A stretch of 64,000 nt of DNA, taken from NCBI GenBank assembly GCA_963820395.1, contig CAWGAE010000006.1:1-64000 (forward strand). The letters are read 5' to 3'. The notes beneath the pieces were generated by a model, which saw only the letters and a list, made by a program, of their open reading frames with translations, did no database searches and was not told the origin of the DNA. Each line of letters starts with the position of its first letter. The stretch's first letter is position 1. Position numbers and translations under genes: made by a program. Origin of the DNA: DATFVJ01 sp963820395. Its GTDB lineage: Bacteria > Actinomycetota > Actinomycetes > Streptosporangiales > Streptosporangiaceae. This document shows positions 9,249-19,394 of this stretch, in pieces.

Positions 9249-10474
9249 TTATCCCGGCCTTCTGCCCGCGACGGAGGGCACAAGCAGTGACGCGGCCAGG
9301 GTGAGATCGAGCAGGTACGTCGAGGCGTCGGTGAACCCGACCTCGGTGAACGACGCCACCAGGCAGTACGTCACGAGGAAAAGGGCGAGCGCGCGCTGCA
9401 CGCCGCGTGGCTGGAAGTAGGCGGTCACGAACAGGAATAGCAGTATCGTCGCGCAGAGGGCCACCCCAAAGAGGCCCTGTTCCTGGTAGGAGGCGAGCCA
9501 GTTGCTGTCGATGGGGAGGCCATTGGACGAACTATTCGTTAGGCCGAAACCGAAGATCACCTGGAACTCGTCGCGTGGAGCGTTGACAACGGCCTCCAGA
9601 CCGTAGTCCGGCCGCTGAGGGTGGTCAGCTGTGCGCTATCGCCACGCACCAACCAGGTTGTCACCACGCTTGACAACGCGATGACCCCGATCGACACGAG
9701 GACGGCAGTGGCCGCAAACAACTTGCGCACCCGGGCCTTAGCCGTAAAGAGGCTCAGGCCGGCGACGAGGATGCCGGCCATCATGCCGATCAGGGCGGTC
9801 CTCGTGTGTGTCAGGAGCAGGATGGCCCCTGCGACCGCGATGACGAGCAGGGCGACACGCCCGCGCAGAAGGCCGCAGAGCCAGAGCAGGACCACCAGCC
9901 CGGTCGTAACCGCTGCGTAGTGCGCGACCTGCGTGGCCGGGATTGGCCAGAGCGCGCCGCCGAGCCTGCCCCCGCCGAAGGCATGGCCGGGCGACACCAG
10001 TAGGCCAAGCAGCACCGAGCCAAGCACCACCGACATAACTACCAGATGGCAGCGGACAAGCAGCAGGTCGCGGCGGCCCCACCAGGGCGAAAGCAGCCAG
10101 AGCGCCGCAGCGAACTCGGCGAGCCGGATGGTCCGGTAAATGGTACCGAGATACTCGGGTTGCATGCTCGTCATGAGCGCCTCTATGAGGAGCAGGCTCA
10201 CCAGGCAGAGGAACACGTTCGGGCGCACGATGACCCTGCGGTTCACGGTCAGCGCCACGAGCAGCGCCACGGGCAGGGCTCCCTGCGTAATGCCCTTGCC
10301 GACGACCGACGGGATCGGCACGACGGATGCCTTGGGGACGAAGGTCAGGACGTTGAGGACCAGCAGGCCCCACGCGATGCCGACCCTGCGACGTACCCAG
10401 CGTTTGCGCGCCTGTGCGGGTGCCAACAACCGTACGCCACGGCGGGGGCGGAATGCAGCGACGGACGAACTCAT
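9249..10474 (-). pseudogene. O-antigen ligase/Wzy-type polymerase, single frameshift
   Basis: Two overlapping frames give one membrane protein of about 405 residues. The first (10474 down to about 9600) has a basic start, then many hydrophobic helices, and ends GDSAQLTTLSGRTTVW. The second continues EAVVNAPRDEFQVIFGFGL and ends in three more hydrophobic segments. Loss of one G near 9598 explains the break. The motif LTHTRTALIG and the loop NGLPIDSNWLASYQEQGLFG fit the Wzy/WaaL superfamily, which joins or polymerises lipid-linked oligosaccharides outside the membrane. If the shift is real, chain assembly here is lost or done elsewhere. A sequencing error in the GGAGG run is the alternative. 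Confidence 0.75.
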
Positions 10475-10520
10475 TTGCTTATGAACCTACGGTGACGACG
10501 GCCAGCGAGGCGGCCAGGGA

Positions 10521-10650
10521 ACTCGTCGGCACAGACCTCGTCGACCTTAGTGGCGTCGACGTCAACTCCCTAGATGTCATGGCCATGGGAGGCCACATAG
10601 GCTGCCGTCACCGTGCCGACATAACCAAGACCGACCACCGCAACCTTCAT
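10521..10650 (-). pseudogene. 5' relic of an AlgD-like sugar-nucleotide dehydrogenase
   Basis: Starting at ATG 10650 it reads MKVAVVGLGYVGTVTAAYVA then SHGHDI and a TAG. Past the stop the frame still resembles the intact gene at 30993-32315 (GVDVDATKVDEVCA) for a dozen codons, then diverges. It is the dehydrogenase end of the duplicated block and has no function as a protein. Confidence 0.8.
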
Positions 10651-11024
10651 CGCCTCACCTCGCTCGGTTGGCTGCCTGGTTCGCTCGCGCCGGGAACCGG
10701 TGTGTATATGAGCGCCGAGCGGGTGGCCGTGATACGACGAACGCCTCCCAAGGCTGTAATCTCGCAACGATTGGTGGATATCTTCGACGTAAAGTGATTC
10801 AACGGCCGCAAATCGTTACCAACAATGCGGCTTAGTTATGAAGAGGTCGTCTCCGGATGTATCAGGACCGGGCCGTCGCGGGTCCTGTGTTGCGGGCTGC
10901 CGACTGGCCGCCCAGTCCAACTCATCTCCAGAATCTGGGGGGCTAGCGATGAGGGTCCTCGTTGCGGGCGATCGTGGCTACATCGCAGCGGTTCTCGTCC
11001 CGTTCCTGCGTCCGGCCGGGCACG
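10521..11024. repeat. Duplicated divergent-promoter block, copy A
   Basis: About 500 bases matching 32190-32681 at high similarity throughout. It comprises the first codons of an AlgD-like dehydrogenase (leftward), the roughly 300-base spacer, and the first 25 or so codons of an epimerase (rightward). Homology stops abruptly at both edges, where unrelated polysaccharide genes take over. A small inverted repeat (AGGACC/GGTCCT, 10864-10886) is kept in both copies. Confidence 0.85.
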
Positions 11025-12238
11025 AGAGTCGGCGGAAAATGAACGCCGCACCCCGGCTGAGCATCGGGCTTCCGGTTTACAACGGCGAGAACTACCTCGC
11101 CGAGTCCCTCGATGCCCTGCTTGGCCAGAGCTACGAGGATTTCGAGCTGATCATTTCTGACAACGCCTCGACCGACGGCACCGTCGGCATCTGCCGTCGC
11201 TACGGGAAGCAGGACTCCCGGATCCGCTATGTCCGCCAGCCGCGCAACATCGGCCGTGTCCCAAACCACAACTTCGTTGTCGGGCAAGCCAGGGGCGAGC
11301 TGTTCAAGTGGGCGTCCAGCGACGACCTATATGCCCGCGACCTGCTGAAGTGCTGCGTCGACGCGCTCGATGAGTACCCGCAGGTCGTGCTCGCCCACTC
11401 CTGGTCGGCAGTGATCGACAGCTCGGGCACCGTAACGGGGCTGTTCGAGTACCCGGTGGCCACGGACTCCTTGCGGGCGCCGGAGCGGTTCCGGAGCATG
11501 CTGTTCGACGGCTGGGACGACTACACCTACGGCGTCATCCGGGCAAAGGTCCTCCGCCGGACGCCGCTGCACGCTAGTTACCACTACGCGGACCGGACCA
11601 TCACCACCGAGATCGGTTTGCACGGCCCGTTCTACCAGGTCCCGGACTGGCTGTACTTCCGGCGTGACCACCCCGAGCGGGCGAGCGCCCGTTCGACTGT
11701 GCGTACCCGGTGCGCGTACCTGGACCCACGCCGGGCGGACCGGCTGCGGCACCCTGCTGTTCGTCTGTACGCCGAATACGTCTGGGGGTACGTCGCGGCG
11801 ATCCGGCGTGCGCCGCTGTCGCCCGCGGACCGGCAAGAGTGCTACCGCTACCTAGCGCGGTGGGTGGCCAGCCGGGCTCTCCCGGTGGCTGGCCGGGCTC
11901 TCTCGGGGCGCGCCCTGCGGGCCGGGGAGCCGGCCTTCCGCCGCGCAGCCTGTCATCTCGGTCGACGCGGTCGTGGCCGGCCGGGAGAGAAGGCCTTCGT
12001 GACCGTACGTGGATTCACCGGCAGGCGCGAGCGGCCCGCCGCCGCCCCCCGGGTCGGCCTCTTCGGCCACCTCGGCGCGGGCAACATCGGTAACGATGCC
12101 TCGATGGAGGCCATGCTCAGGTATCTCAGGGCTGATCATCCCGACGCGATCCTGGATGCCATGTGTGCGGGGCCGGAGCAGGCTGAGAGGCGAGTACGGT
12201 ATCGAGGCCATCCCCCTGGTCTGGTACCAGAAGAATGA
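10949..12238 (+). CDS. Family 2 glycosyltransferase with a captured epimerase leader, running into a pyruvyltransferase
   Basis: A GT-A fold transferase starts at residue about 31: LSIGLPVYNGENYLAESLDA, IISDNASTDGT, NIGRVPNHNF and the DxD-like ASSDDLY. It should move a sugar from a nucleotide donor to the growing glycan at the membrane. The first 30 residues (MRVLVAGDRGYIAAVLVPFL...) are instead the start of the epimerase gene in the duplicated block, joined in frame. ATG 11039 is the alternative, ancestral-looking start. There is no stop at the end of the transferase: the frame continues into the pyruvyltransferase N-terminus and ends at 12238 after a shift. The transferase domain itself looks complete. 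Confidence 0.75.
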   Translation: MRVLVAGDRGYIAAVLVPFLRPAGHESRRKMNAAPRLSIGLPVYNGENYLAESLDALLGQSYEDFELIISDNASTDGTVGICRRYGKQDSRIRYVRQPRNIGRVPNHNFVVGQARGELFKWASSDDLYARDLLKCCVDALDEYPQVVLAHSWSAVIDSSGTVTGLFEYPVATDSLRAPERFRSMLFDGWDDYTYGVIRAKVLRRTPLHASYHYADRTITTEIGLHGPFYQVPDWLYFRRDHPERASARSTVRTRCAYLDPRRADRLRHPAVRLYAEYVWGYVAAIRRAPLSPADRQECYRYLARWVASRALPVAGRALSGRALRAGEPAFRRAACHLGRRGRGRPGEKAFVTVRGFTGRRERPAAAPRVGLFGHLGAGNIGNDASMEAMLRYLRADHPDAILDAMCAGPEQAERRVRYRGHPPGLVPEE

Positions 12239-13302
12239 GCAGCAGGCATCCGGCGTGACGGCGATCGCGCTCAAGGTGCTAGGGAAGGGCATCGACGCGT
12301 TCCGGACGGCGTCCTGGGTCCGCCGCCACGATGTGGTGATCGTGCCCGGTGCGGGGGTCCTTGAGACGAGCATGCCCATGCGGCCGTGGGGGTTGCCGTA
12401 CACAATGTTCTTGCTCTGCGCATCCGGGAGACTCTTCGGGACGAAAGTCGCGCTGGTCAGCGTGGGGGCAAACGTCATCAGCCAGCGGCTGACGCGATGG
12501 CTGTCCACCTCGGCCGCCCGGCTCGCCTTCTACCGGTCCTACCGCGACACCATGTCGCGTGACGCAATGCGCCAGCGGGGTCTTGACACCAGGCAGGACC
12601 ATGTTTATCCCGACCTTGTGTTCGGCCTCCCGGCGCCGCCCTACGATCCCGGTGACGCGCAAACCGTCGGCGTTGGCGTGATGGATTACTACGGCACCAA
12701 CGACGAACGCAGACAGGCTGACGAGATGCATGCCTCCTACGTCGAGAAGATGAAATTCTTCGTCCGGTGGCTGGTCGACAGCGGTCGCAGGATCCGGCTG
12801 CTCGTGGGGGACACGAACGGCTCCGACGACAGCGTGGTGCAGGAGATCCTGGCCGACCTGCGGGCGCACCGGCCCGATCTCGACCCAACGTGGGTTGTCG
12901 CGGAACCGGTGTCTTCGTTTGCCGACCTGATGCGAGCAATGGCGCCCGTCGGCACCGTCGTCGCCACCCGCTATCACAACGTGGTATGTGCCCTCAAGCT
13001 CTCCAAGCCCACCATATCGATCGGCTACTCCCCGAAGAACACCGCACTAATGGCGGACATGGGGCTGTCCGAGGTTCTGCCAGTCCGCCAACACGCTGGA
13101 CGTCGGCCGGCTGATCGAGCAGTTCACGGAACTCGAGAGCCAGTCAGCGCAGCTGCGGCAAATGATGACGGAGCGCAATACGGCGAACGCACGGCGCCTT
13201 GACGAACAGTTCGCTACGTTGTCCGCCGTGCTCTTCCCGGCAGCCGAACCGGCGCGGACCGCGGCCGAGCACGCGCCCGCTCCTCGCAGGGGTGCCCGTT
13301 GA
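11999..13302 (+). pseudogene. Polysaccharide pyruvyltransferase-family gene with two frameshifts
   Basis: The N-terminus (VGLFGHLGAGNIGNDASMEA) is in the glycosyltransferase frame. A shift near 12185 leads into EYGIEAIPLVWYQKN, VIVPGAGVLET, VRRHDVV and MAPVGTVVATRYHNVVCALK. A second shift near 13073 leads to the natural tail (SANTLDVGRLIEQF, then a short coiled coil) ending at TGA 13302. The GxGNIGN start and the RYHNVVCAL block are typical of the CsaB/WcaK fold, which adds pyruvate ketals to glycans or acts as a related transferase. The GTG at 11999 is the probable start. It is broken as sequenced. Confidence 0.75.
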
Positions 13303-13419
13303 AAGCGCGATCGTGGTTTCCAGCGATTGCCGACACATTCCTGCCTGAGCCCACTGCCGCCGCCTTGTGGCAAGCATGATGATGTCTAGGTCTAAATAAG
13401 CCTACACAAGGAGATAGTT

Positions 13420-14139
13420 ATGAACGAGTCGGCCAACAGTAAGGGCATCGTTCCTGAGGGTGGCGCCCGCAACACAGGGCGGTACTATAAGAGGGATTTT
13501 TGGAGCAAAGAGAACCTAAAATTCAGCCAGCCGAACTATCGGCTCGCAAAATCTGCAGGAATTGTAGGTAGGCTCGCACGGGGCAAAGAGTGCACCCTCC
13601 TTGATGTTGGTTGCGGGCCGGCAACCTTGATGCGCCTGCTGCCGCGAAATATACAATACCACGGTATTGATATAGCCATACATGACCCAGCACCGAATCT
13701 GATTGAAGCTGACTTTCTTGAAACTACAATCAGATTCCGCGACAAGCGATTCGACATCATCATTGCCCAGGGCGTTTTTGAATATGTAGGAGACTTTCAG
13801 TCTCAGAAATTTGCTGAAATAGCGCAGCTCCTGAACGAAGACGGCACATTCATCGTGTCATACACGAATTTCGGTCATCGCAACAAGCAAATATACCGGC
13901 CCTTTAGCAATGTCCAATCATTCGATGACTTCCGAAAGGGCCTAACGCGCTACTTCAATATAGATAGATTCTTCCCGGCCTCGCACAATTGGCGTCACGG
14001 TTGGCCTAATCGAAAACTCAATAAGGCCGTTAACATGCATATAAATATGAACATTCCATTTATCAGTCCGATATTGGCAGTGGAGTACTTCTTCCTCTGT
14101 TCTTCACGCGACTCAAGAAGGTCCGAAGCCCGGCTCTAA
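13420..14139 (+). CDS. Class I SAM-dependent methyltransferase, atypical base composition
   Basis: A 239-residue protein with a clear ribosome-binding site (AAGGAGATAGTT) before ATG 13420. The SAM motif is LLDVGCGPATLMRLL, followed by YHGIDIAIHD and FDIIIAQGVFEYVGD, then LLNEDGTFIVSYTNFGHRN. The ending matches glycan-cluster methyltransferases that act on sugars, but no substrate can be named. Codon use is visibly richer in A and T (AAA, ATA, AAT, TTT) than in all neighbours, pointing to recent acquisition. The frame is intact between two damaged regions. Confidence 0.8.
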   Translation: MNESANSKGIVPEGGARNTGRYYKRDFWSKENLKFSQPNYRLAKSAGIVGRLARGKECTLLDVGCGPATLMRLLPRNIQYHGIDIAIHDPAPNLIEADFLETTIRFRDKRFDIIIAQGVFEYVGDFQSQKFAEIAQLLNEDGTFIVSYTNFGHRNKQIYRPFSNVQSFDDFRKGLTRYFNIDRFFPASHNWRHGWPNRKLNKAVNMHINMNIPFISPILAVEYFFLCSSRDSRRSEARL

Positions 14140-14149
14140 CTGACGGGCG

Positions 14150-14844
14150 CTATGGGTCAGTCTGCGGCTACGGATGTCCAGCCCGTCCTGGATGATGTCA
14201 TCGCTGTGCACCGGCAGGTCGTCTGGGCTGCGCTTGGTGGTTGCTTTCTTCAGTGCCCGCGGGTGGGGGCGACGGGGCTTTGGCGGGCGGCTTCAGCGGC
14301 GGCCTTGTCATCCTCGCGGTACAGCATGGGCGCGAGGCGTGCCTGCATGTGCCAGGTGATGTGGTACGACAGTATCCGCAAAAACACGTGGGCGCGGACC
14401 CGGTGCTCGGTGCGGTGGCGGATGGGGGCGGATATCCAGGTCGGTGTTGATGGCGCGGAAGGCCCGCTTGACGTGGGCGATGGCCTTGTAGGAGGAGACA
14501 ACCTCACCGCCGCCCAGGTCGCCGTCGGTGACGCTGGTGCGCAGCACGTAGATCGCGTCGAGGGCAGCTTCGGCGGCGATGGAGCCGGGGTCGCGCGCGT
14601 AGCTGAAGCGGTCGTCGCCGATGTCGATGGTGAAGTGCTTGGCGACCTTACGGCGGTTGCGCACCTTGCCCACGCGTAGCGCGATCTTGTCCTTGCCGCG
14701 CAGCGGTCGGCGGGCCCGCGCGCAGGCGGCGGCGATCTTGGCCAGGTCGGCCTCGGTGGCGGCCAGCAGCGAGGGAACTCGGGCTATAAGGGGTAGCGCC
14801 AGCAAGGCAACGCGGTGAGCTGGGCACGTGGCGGGGAAGGCCAT
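14150..14844 (-). pseudogene. IS1634-type transposase relic (C-terminal region, frameshifted)
   Basis: One frame gives LIARVPSLLAATEADLAKIA, LRGKDKIALRVGKVRNRRKV and AKHFTIDIGDDRFSYARDP. Another continues IRHRTEHRVRAHVFLRILSY, HITWHMQARLAPMLY, then ATTKRSPDDLPVHS. These are the conserved C-terminal blocks of IS1634-family transposases. At least one shift (near 14440) and loss of the whole N-terminal half make it dead. Confidence 0.75.
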
Positions 14845-15053
14845 ACGATCAGGATGCGAGCAGCACGTGAAACAACGCGGCGTGTGACTGGTATAGCGGC
14901 GGTGCTCGCTCCATCTCGGCCCAGGGCGGACTCCAGGACCGTCTTGGGCAGCCCGGTACTACAGTCCGGGTTTGTGATCTAGCGCCTAGATGATCATGAT
15001 GTGGCCGGCGTGTCACGCTGGGCACATCATGGCCACCTCAAGATCATGTAATC

Positions 15054-16484
15054 GTGACAACACAAGATCGACATGAGGTGGCCGCCGCGGTCATGTCAGG
15101 CGACCGGGCCTGGCAAGGGAAGCTGCTGGTGGAGCTGTGCGCGCTGATCACCCCGGTGTTCGCGCAGGCCAGGTCGCGTTTGATGGCGTTCGCGTACGTG
15201 GCGGCGTTGCTGGCGGTGGCCGGGGACCGGAAATCGTGCTGGCAGCTGGGCGAGCAGGCCGGGCACGCCACGCCGCGGCGGATGCAGGCGCTGCTGGCCG
15301 AGTACGCCTGGGAACTGGCGGGCGGTGCTGGCACGGTCGCGGCGGTTTATCCTCACGCACCTGGCCGACCCTGACGCGATCCTGGTGCTCGATGAGACCG
15401 CGGAGCTGAAGAAAGGCACGATGACCGTCGGGGTCGCCCGCCAGCACGCCGGCATCACCGGCCAGATCGAAAACTGCCAGACCGTGGTGTTCCTGGCGTA
15501 TGTGACCGCCCGCGCCCACACGCTGTTCGACTTCCGCCTCTACCCGCCGAAACAGTGGTGCGAGGACCGGCTGCGGCGCGGGCGGGCGCAGGTCCCCGAA
15601 GACGTGGCGTTCGCGACCAAGACCGAGCAGGGCACCGAAATGGTCACTGACGCGGTTGCGGCGAGGGTGCCGTTCGGCTTCGCCGCAACCGGCGACGAGG
15701 TGTATGGCCGCAGCTCGAAGCTCCGGGCGGCCTGCGAGGACGCCGGGAAGGGCTACGTCTTCGCGGTCCCGGTCAGCTTCAAGGTCACCACCCCCGGCCG
15801 CCGCAAGGCCGCCGTCGCCGCCCTGGCCAGGCTCGCGCCCGAGGCAGCGTGGGAGACCCGCTCCTGCGGGCGGGGCTGCAAAGGCCACCGCGACTATGAA
15901 TGGGCGCTGGTCGCGACCAGTTCACCCCGCCACTGGCTGCTGATCCGCCGCAAGATCTCCGACCCCGCTGACCTGGCGTTCTTCTATGCCCACGCCCCCG
16001 GCCCAGTGTCCCTGCCCATCCTGATCAAGGTCGCCGGCAAACGCTGGCCCGTAGAGGAGTGCTTCCAGCAAGGCAAGGGGCAGACCGGACTTGACCAGCA
16101 TCAGCTGCGCCTCTGGCGATCGTTTCACGGGCACACCGTGCTGTCGATGTGCGCCCTGGCGCCGCTCGCCGTCGCGACCGCCCTGCCACCCGGCAACCCC
16201 GCGCTCTGGGCCCCTCCCGGACCAGGTACCGGCACCGGTACCACTGACCAGCCGGAACACTGGCGCGACACGGGCCAGCTCCCTGCCGGCCCGGCGAGAA
16301 ATCACCACGGGACATCGGCCTGATCCGCATGACCCTACCCGAAGCGCGCAGGCTGCTCGCCCCACTCACACAGCCCGCACACCGGGCAAGCGAGACCTTC
16401 CATTGCGCCTGGAGCATCTGGCGAAGACGCCACCAGGCACGCGCCCGATGGCACCACTACCAACTCCGGGCCGCCGCAACGTAG
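15054..16484 (+). pseudogene. IS701-family transposase with two compensating frameshifts
   Basis: Near full length. The N-terminal frame (15054-15374) holds LLVELCALITPVFAQARSRL and LAGDRKSCW-like blocks. A shift near 15335 leads to ILVLDETAELKKGTMTVGVA (first Asp), ATGDEVYGRSSKLR (second Asp), LLIRRKISDPADLAFFYAH and KRWPVEECFQQGKGQTGLDQ (Glu). A second shift near 16310 restores the first frame for the tail WSIWRRRHQARARWHHYQL, ending TAG 16484. All catalytic residues are present, but the reading frame is broken twice. Confidence 0.8.
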
Positions 16485-16597
16485 CCAGCAAGATCAGTAC
16501 CCCAGCCGCAGCCCCCGGGGGAAGGAAAACCCGCACTGTAGTACCGGCGAGCAGGCCGCCCGGGCCGCCGATCGGATCCACGCCACAGCGCGGGCGG

Positions 16598-17588
16598 TCA
16601 ACCCCAAATGTCGCGCAGCACGTTGAGCACGACACGCGAGCCGAGGGGGTCCAGCTTCACCGGCAATTCCTGCATGTCCGCCAAGCTCTCGCGCACGGCG
16701 CGCTGCCGCTCCATGGGACAGATGACGAGGAAGAAGCCGCCACCGCCGGCGCCGGTCAGCTTGACGCCCGACGCCCCCGCGTCGAGCGCTCGGGTGACTG
16801 CCAGATCAATCTGGTCGTTCGACACTCCCGACGCCAGCTTCCGCTTGGCCTCCCAGCTCTCGCGCACCGCGGGGCCGATTGCGTCCACGTCGCCGCTGCG
16901 CAGTCGCTCGACGGCAAATCCCGCGAGGTCGCGCAGGAGGTCGAGCTGGGGACGGGTGGCTTCGACATTCGCGTTCTGCTCGGCCAGAATCGGGTCCGCG
17001 CTCCGGGTGACGCCCGTGTAGAAGAGCATGATCTGTTGCTGGAGAGCCCGGCGCCCAGCCGCGGAGAGCCCCAGCTCCTCGGCAACCACGTCATCGCCGG
17101 GCCCGAAGCGAATATCGCGCATCCCGCCGAGCGCAGCAATGTACTGATCCTGCTTGCCGATGGGCTTTCCGCAGCGTTCGATCTCGATCGTGCATGCCCG
17201 CTCGGCAAGCTCCTCAGCCGGCACTTGCCGTCCCTGATACGCGAACAACGCATGCAGCAAGCCGACGGCCACCGCAGACGAGGACCCGAGACCGGAGCCG
17301 CGATGACGGGATGTCGGCCAGTGTCGTGATCTCGACTCCGCTCGCCACGCCGGTCATCTGCATGGCCTCCCGGACGAGCTCGTGCTCGAGGTCCTCGACG
17401 CGCGAGACGATCTCCTTCTTGGAGTAGTTGACGTAGATGTCGTCGTCGAAGCGCTGCTTCACGATGACGTAGACGTACTTGTCCAGCGCACAGTTGAGGA
17501 CCCTGCCGCCGTTCTCCCGGTAGTAACTGGGCAAATCGGTCCCCCCGCCGAGCAGGCCGATGCGCAAAGGTGTCTGGGTGATGATCAT
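16598..17588 (-). pseudogene. hddA: D-glycero-D-manno-heptose 7-phosphate kinase (GHMP kinase), one frameshift
   Basis: The start ATG 17588 overlaps the hddC stop as ATGA, giving ITQTPLRIGLLGGGTDLPSY. This is the GHMP N-terminus. A shift near 17295, inside the ATP loop (ADIPS then RGSGLGSSSAVA), moves to the frame with AVGLLHALFAYQGR, GKQDQYIAALGGMRDIRF, FYTGVTRSADPIL and GVKLTGAGGGGFFLVICP. Length and motifs match HddA, which makes heptose 1,7-bisphosphate for GDP-heptose. Neighbours hddC, gmhA and gmhB support this. As sequenced the kinase is lost. One extra T would explain it. Confidence 0.8.
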
Positions 17589-18286
17589 CGTGAGGCCCGT
17601 GTGGGCCACTCCTCCCGGGCTCGTCGGTACGCGTCGGCAGTACCAATGTCGCGGAAGTACCCCTCGACCAGTACTGCCCGGGCTCGACCCACCAACCGTG
17701 GCAGCAGGTCATAGCCGATGTCGTTCTGCGGCTTATCACCGATCTCATCGAGCACGCTCGGGTGGAAGGCGTACATGCCGGCATTCGTCAAGTCGGACAC
17801 CGGCTCGCTCGGCTTCTCCACGAACCCGATAACTCTGCCGACGGCGTCGAGCTCCACTACACCCCCGGCCGACGGCTGCTGCGAGTGGAAGACCGTCAAG
17901 GTCGCGATCCCGCCGTGTTCCCGATGAACGTCGACGAGTGACCGCAAATCGAAATCCGTGAGGTTGTCGGCGTAGCACGCCAGGAAGAGTTCTTCACCGC
18001 CGACCCACTGCCGGTTGGCGAGGAGCGTGCCGGCGCTGCCAAGCAGCTCCGGCTCGAAGAACGTGCGGACCGTTGGCGGCGCGGTACGCGCGGCAATGTG
18101 GCCACGTACCACGTCCGGCAGGTGATGAAGATTGACGAGGACCTCGTCGACACCCGCGCGGTCGAATGCATCCAGCCAGATGTCGAGCAGGGGTCGGTCG
18201 TCGATGACCAGCATGCACTTCGGGGTCGCATCAGTGATCGGCCTCAGGCGGCTGCCAAGTCCGGCAGCGAGGAGGAAGGCCTTCAT
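17585..18286 (-). CDS. hddC: Heptose/hexose-1-phosphate nucleotidylyltransferase (HddC-like)
   Basis: A 233-residue protein from ATG 18286, which overlaps the upstream stop as ATGA. The NTP-transferase start FLLAAGLGSRLRPITDATPK holds the nucleotide loop and the catalytic Lys. DRPLLDIWLDAF, ACYADNLTDFDL, GVVELDAVGRVIGFVEKPSE and EGYFRDIGTADAYRRA follow. The short length without a left-handed helix domain fits HddC and mannose-1-phosphate guanylyltransferases of heptose clusters. It would transfer GMP to heptose 1-phosphate. Guanylyl specificity is inferred from hddA, gmhA and gmhB. It is intact. Confidence 0.8.
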   Translation of the reverse strand: MKAFLLAAGLGSRLRPITDATPKCMLVIDDRPLLDIWLDAFDRAGVDEVLVNLHHLPDVVRGHIAARTAPPTVRTFFEPELLGSAGTLLANRQWVGGEELFLACYADNLTDFDLRSLVDVHREHGGIATLTVFHSQQPSAGGVVELDAVGRVIGFVEKPSEPVSDLTNAGMYAFHPSVLDEIGDKPQNDIGYDLLPRLVGRARAVLVEGYFRDIGTADAYRRAREEWPTRASR

Positions 18287-19394
18287 GCCCCCGCCCTCCG
18301 GACCACCCCGAGAGCGCGCATCCGCGCGTTCGCCCCGGCCAGCACCCCTTCGAGACCGTCCATGCCCTCGAGCCAGGCGGCGTACGCCGCGACAGATTCG
18401 GCCGGCGCATGCCGCGGTTCCCACCCCAGCGCCCGGAGGGCACTGATGTCCGAGAGGATGTGGCGCGTGTCGCCGAAACGGTACTCGCCGGTCACCACGC
18501 CCGCCTGGTCGGAACCGTACTGACGCATGACGATGTCGGCGAACTCACGGGTCGTGACCGCCTTGCCGCCCCCGACGTTGAAAACTCGCCCGGCGGCGCG
18601 GTCGTCCTCCAGCACGAGCATGTTGGCGTCCACCACATCATCGATATTGACGTAGTCACGGATCGCCGCACCATCCTCGTAGAGGGTCGGCGCTACGCCC
18701 TGCAGGTAACTCAGGCAGAAGATGCGACACGCACCCGAGTAGGCGTTGTAGACCGACTGCCGCGGACCCTGGACGATGCTGTAGCGGAGGGCGACGGTCG
18801 GGATGTCGTACCGACGACCGAGGTTGATCGCGACCATCTCCTGGCCGAGCTTCGATATGCCGTACGCGTTCTGGGGATTCGAGATCCGCTCGGGTGTGGC
18901 CTGCATCTCAAGTGCGCCACCGCACTCCGGGCAAGGGAGGTCCCACAGACCCGCGGCGACGGCGTTCTCGGGGCGCATTCCCGGCACCTGCTCGCCATCG
19001 ATCGGGCACCGGTAGAGCCCTTCGCCCATCGCCGCTTGCGACGACGCCACCACGACGCGGGCGAGGTCGAGGCGCTCGGCAACGATGATCTCGTAGAGCA
19101 GGGCCGTCGAGACCACGTTCACGTCGGAGAATCGCGAGAAGTCGGGCAGGTAGTCCTGGTAGGCGGCGAAGTGGTAGACGGCGTCGACGCGACGAAGGAG
19201 GTTCGTGACGAGGTCGCGGTTGCGGGTGTCGCCGTCGTAGAAGTCGACCTCAGGACTCACATACGCGGGCCGCCCGCTCCGATGTACCGGCGGGGTCAGC
19301 GCGTCGAGCACGACGACGTCGTGCCCGAGCGCAAGGAGCCGGTCGCAGGTGTGCGATCCGATGAACCCGCGCCCCCGGTGACGAGGATCTTCAT
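18283..19394 (-). pseudogene. Extended SDR NAD-dependent epimerase/dehydratase with Cys-rich insert, N-terminal frameshift
   Basis: ATG 19394 (overlapping the upstream stop) reads KILVTGGAG. A one-base loss near 19366 is needed to reach GFIGSHTCDRLLALGHDVVV. The rest is open: VYHFAAYQDYLPDFSR, a YGISKLGQEM catalytic YxxxK, LRYSIVQGPRQSVYNAYSG, RDYVNIDDVVDAN and VFNVGGGKAVTTREFAD. An unusual insert after the SSQAAMGEG strand carries YRCPIDGEQ and LPCPECGGALEM, giving three Cys in a ribbon-like arrangement. It probably acts on an NDP-sugar, perhaps GDP-heptose given the neighbours. The shift may be real decay or an error. Confidence 0.75.
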
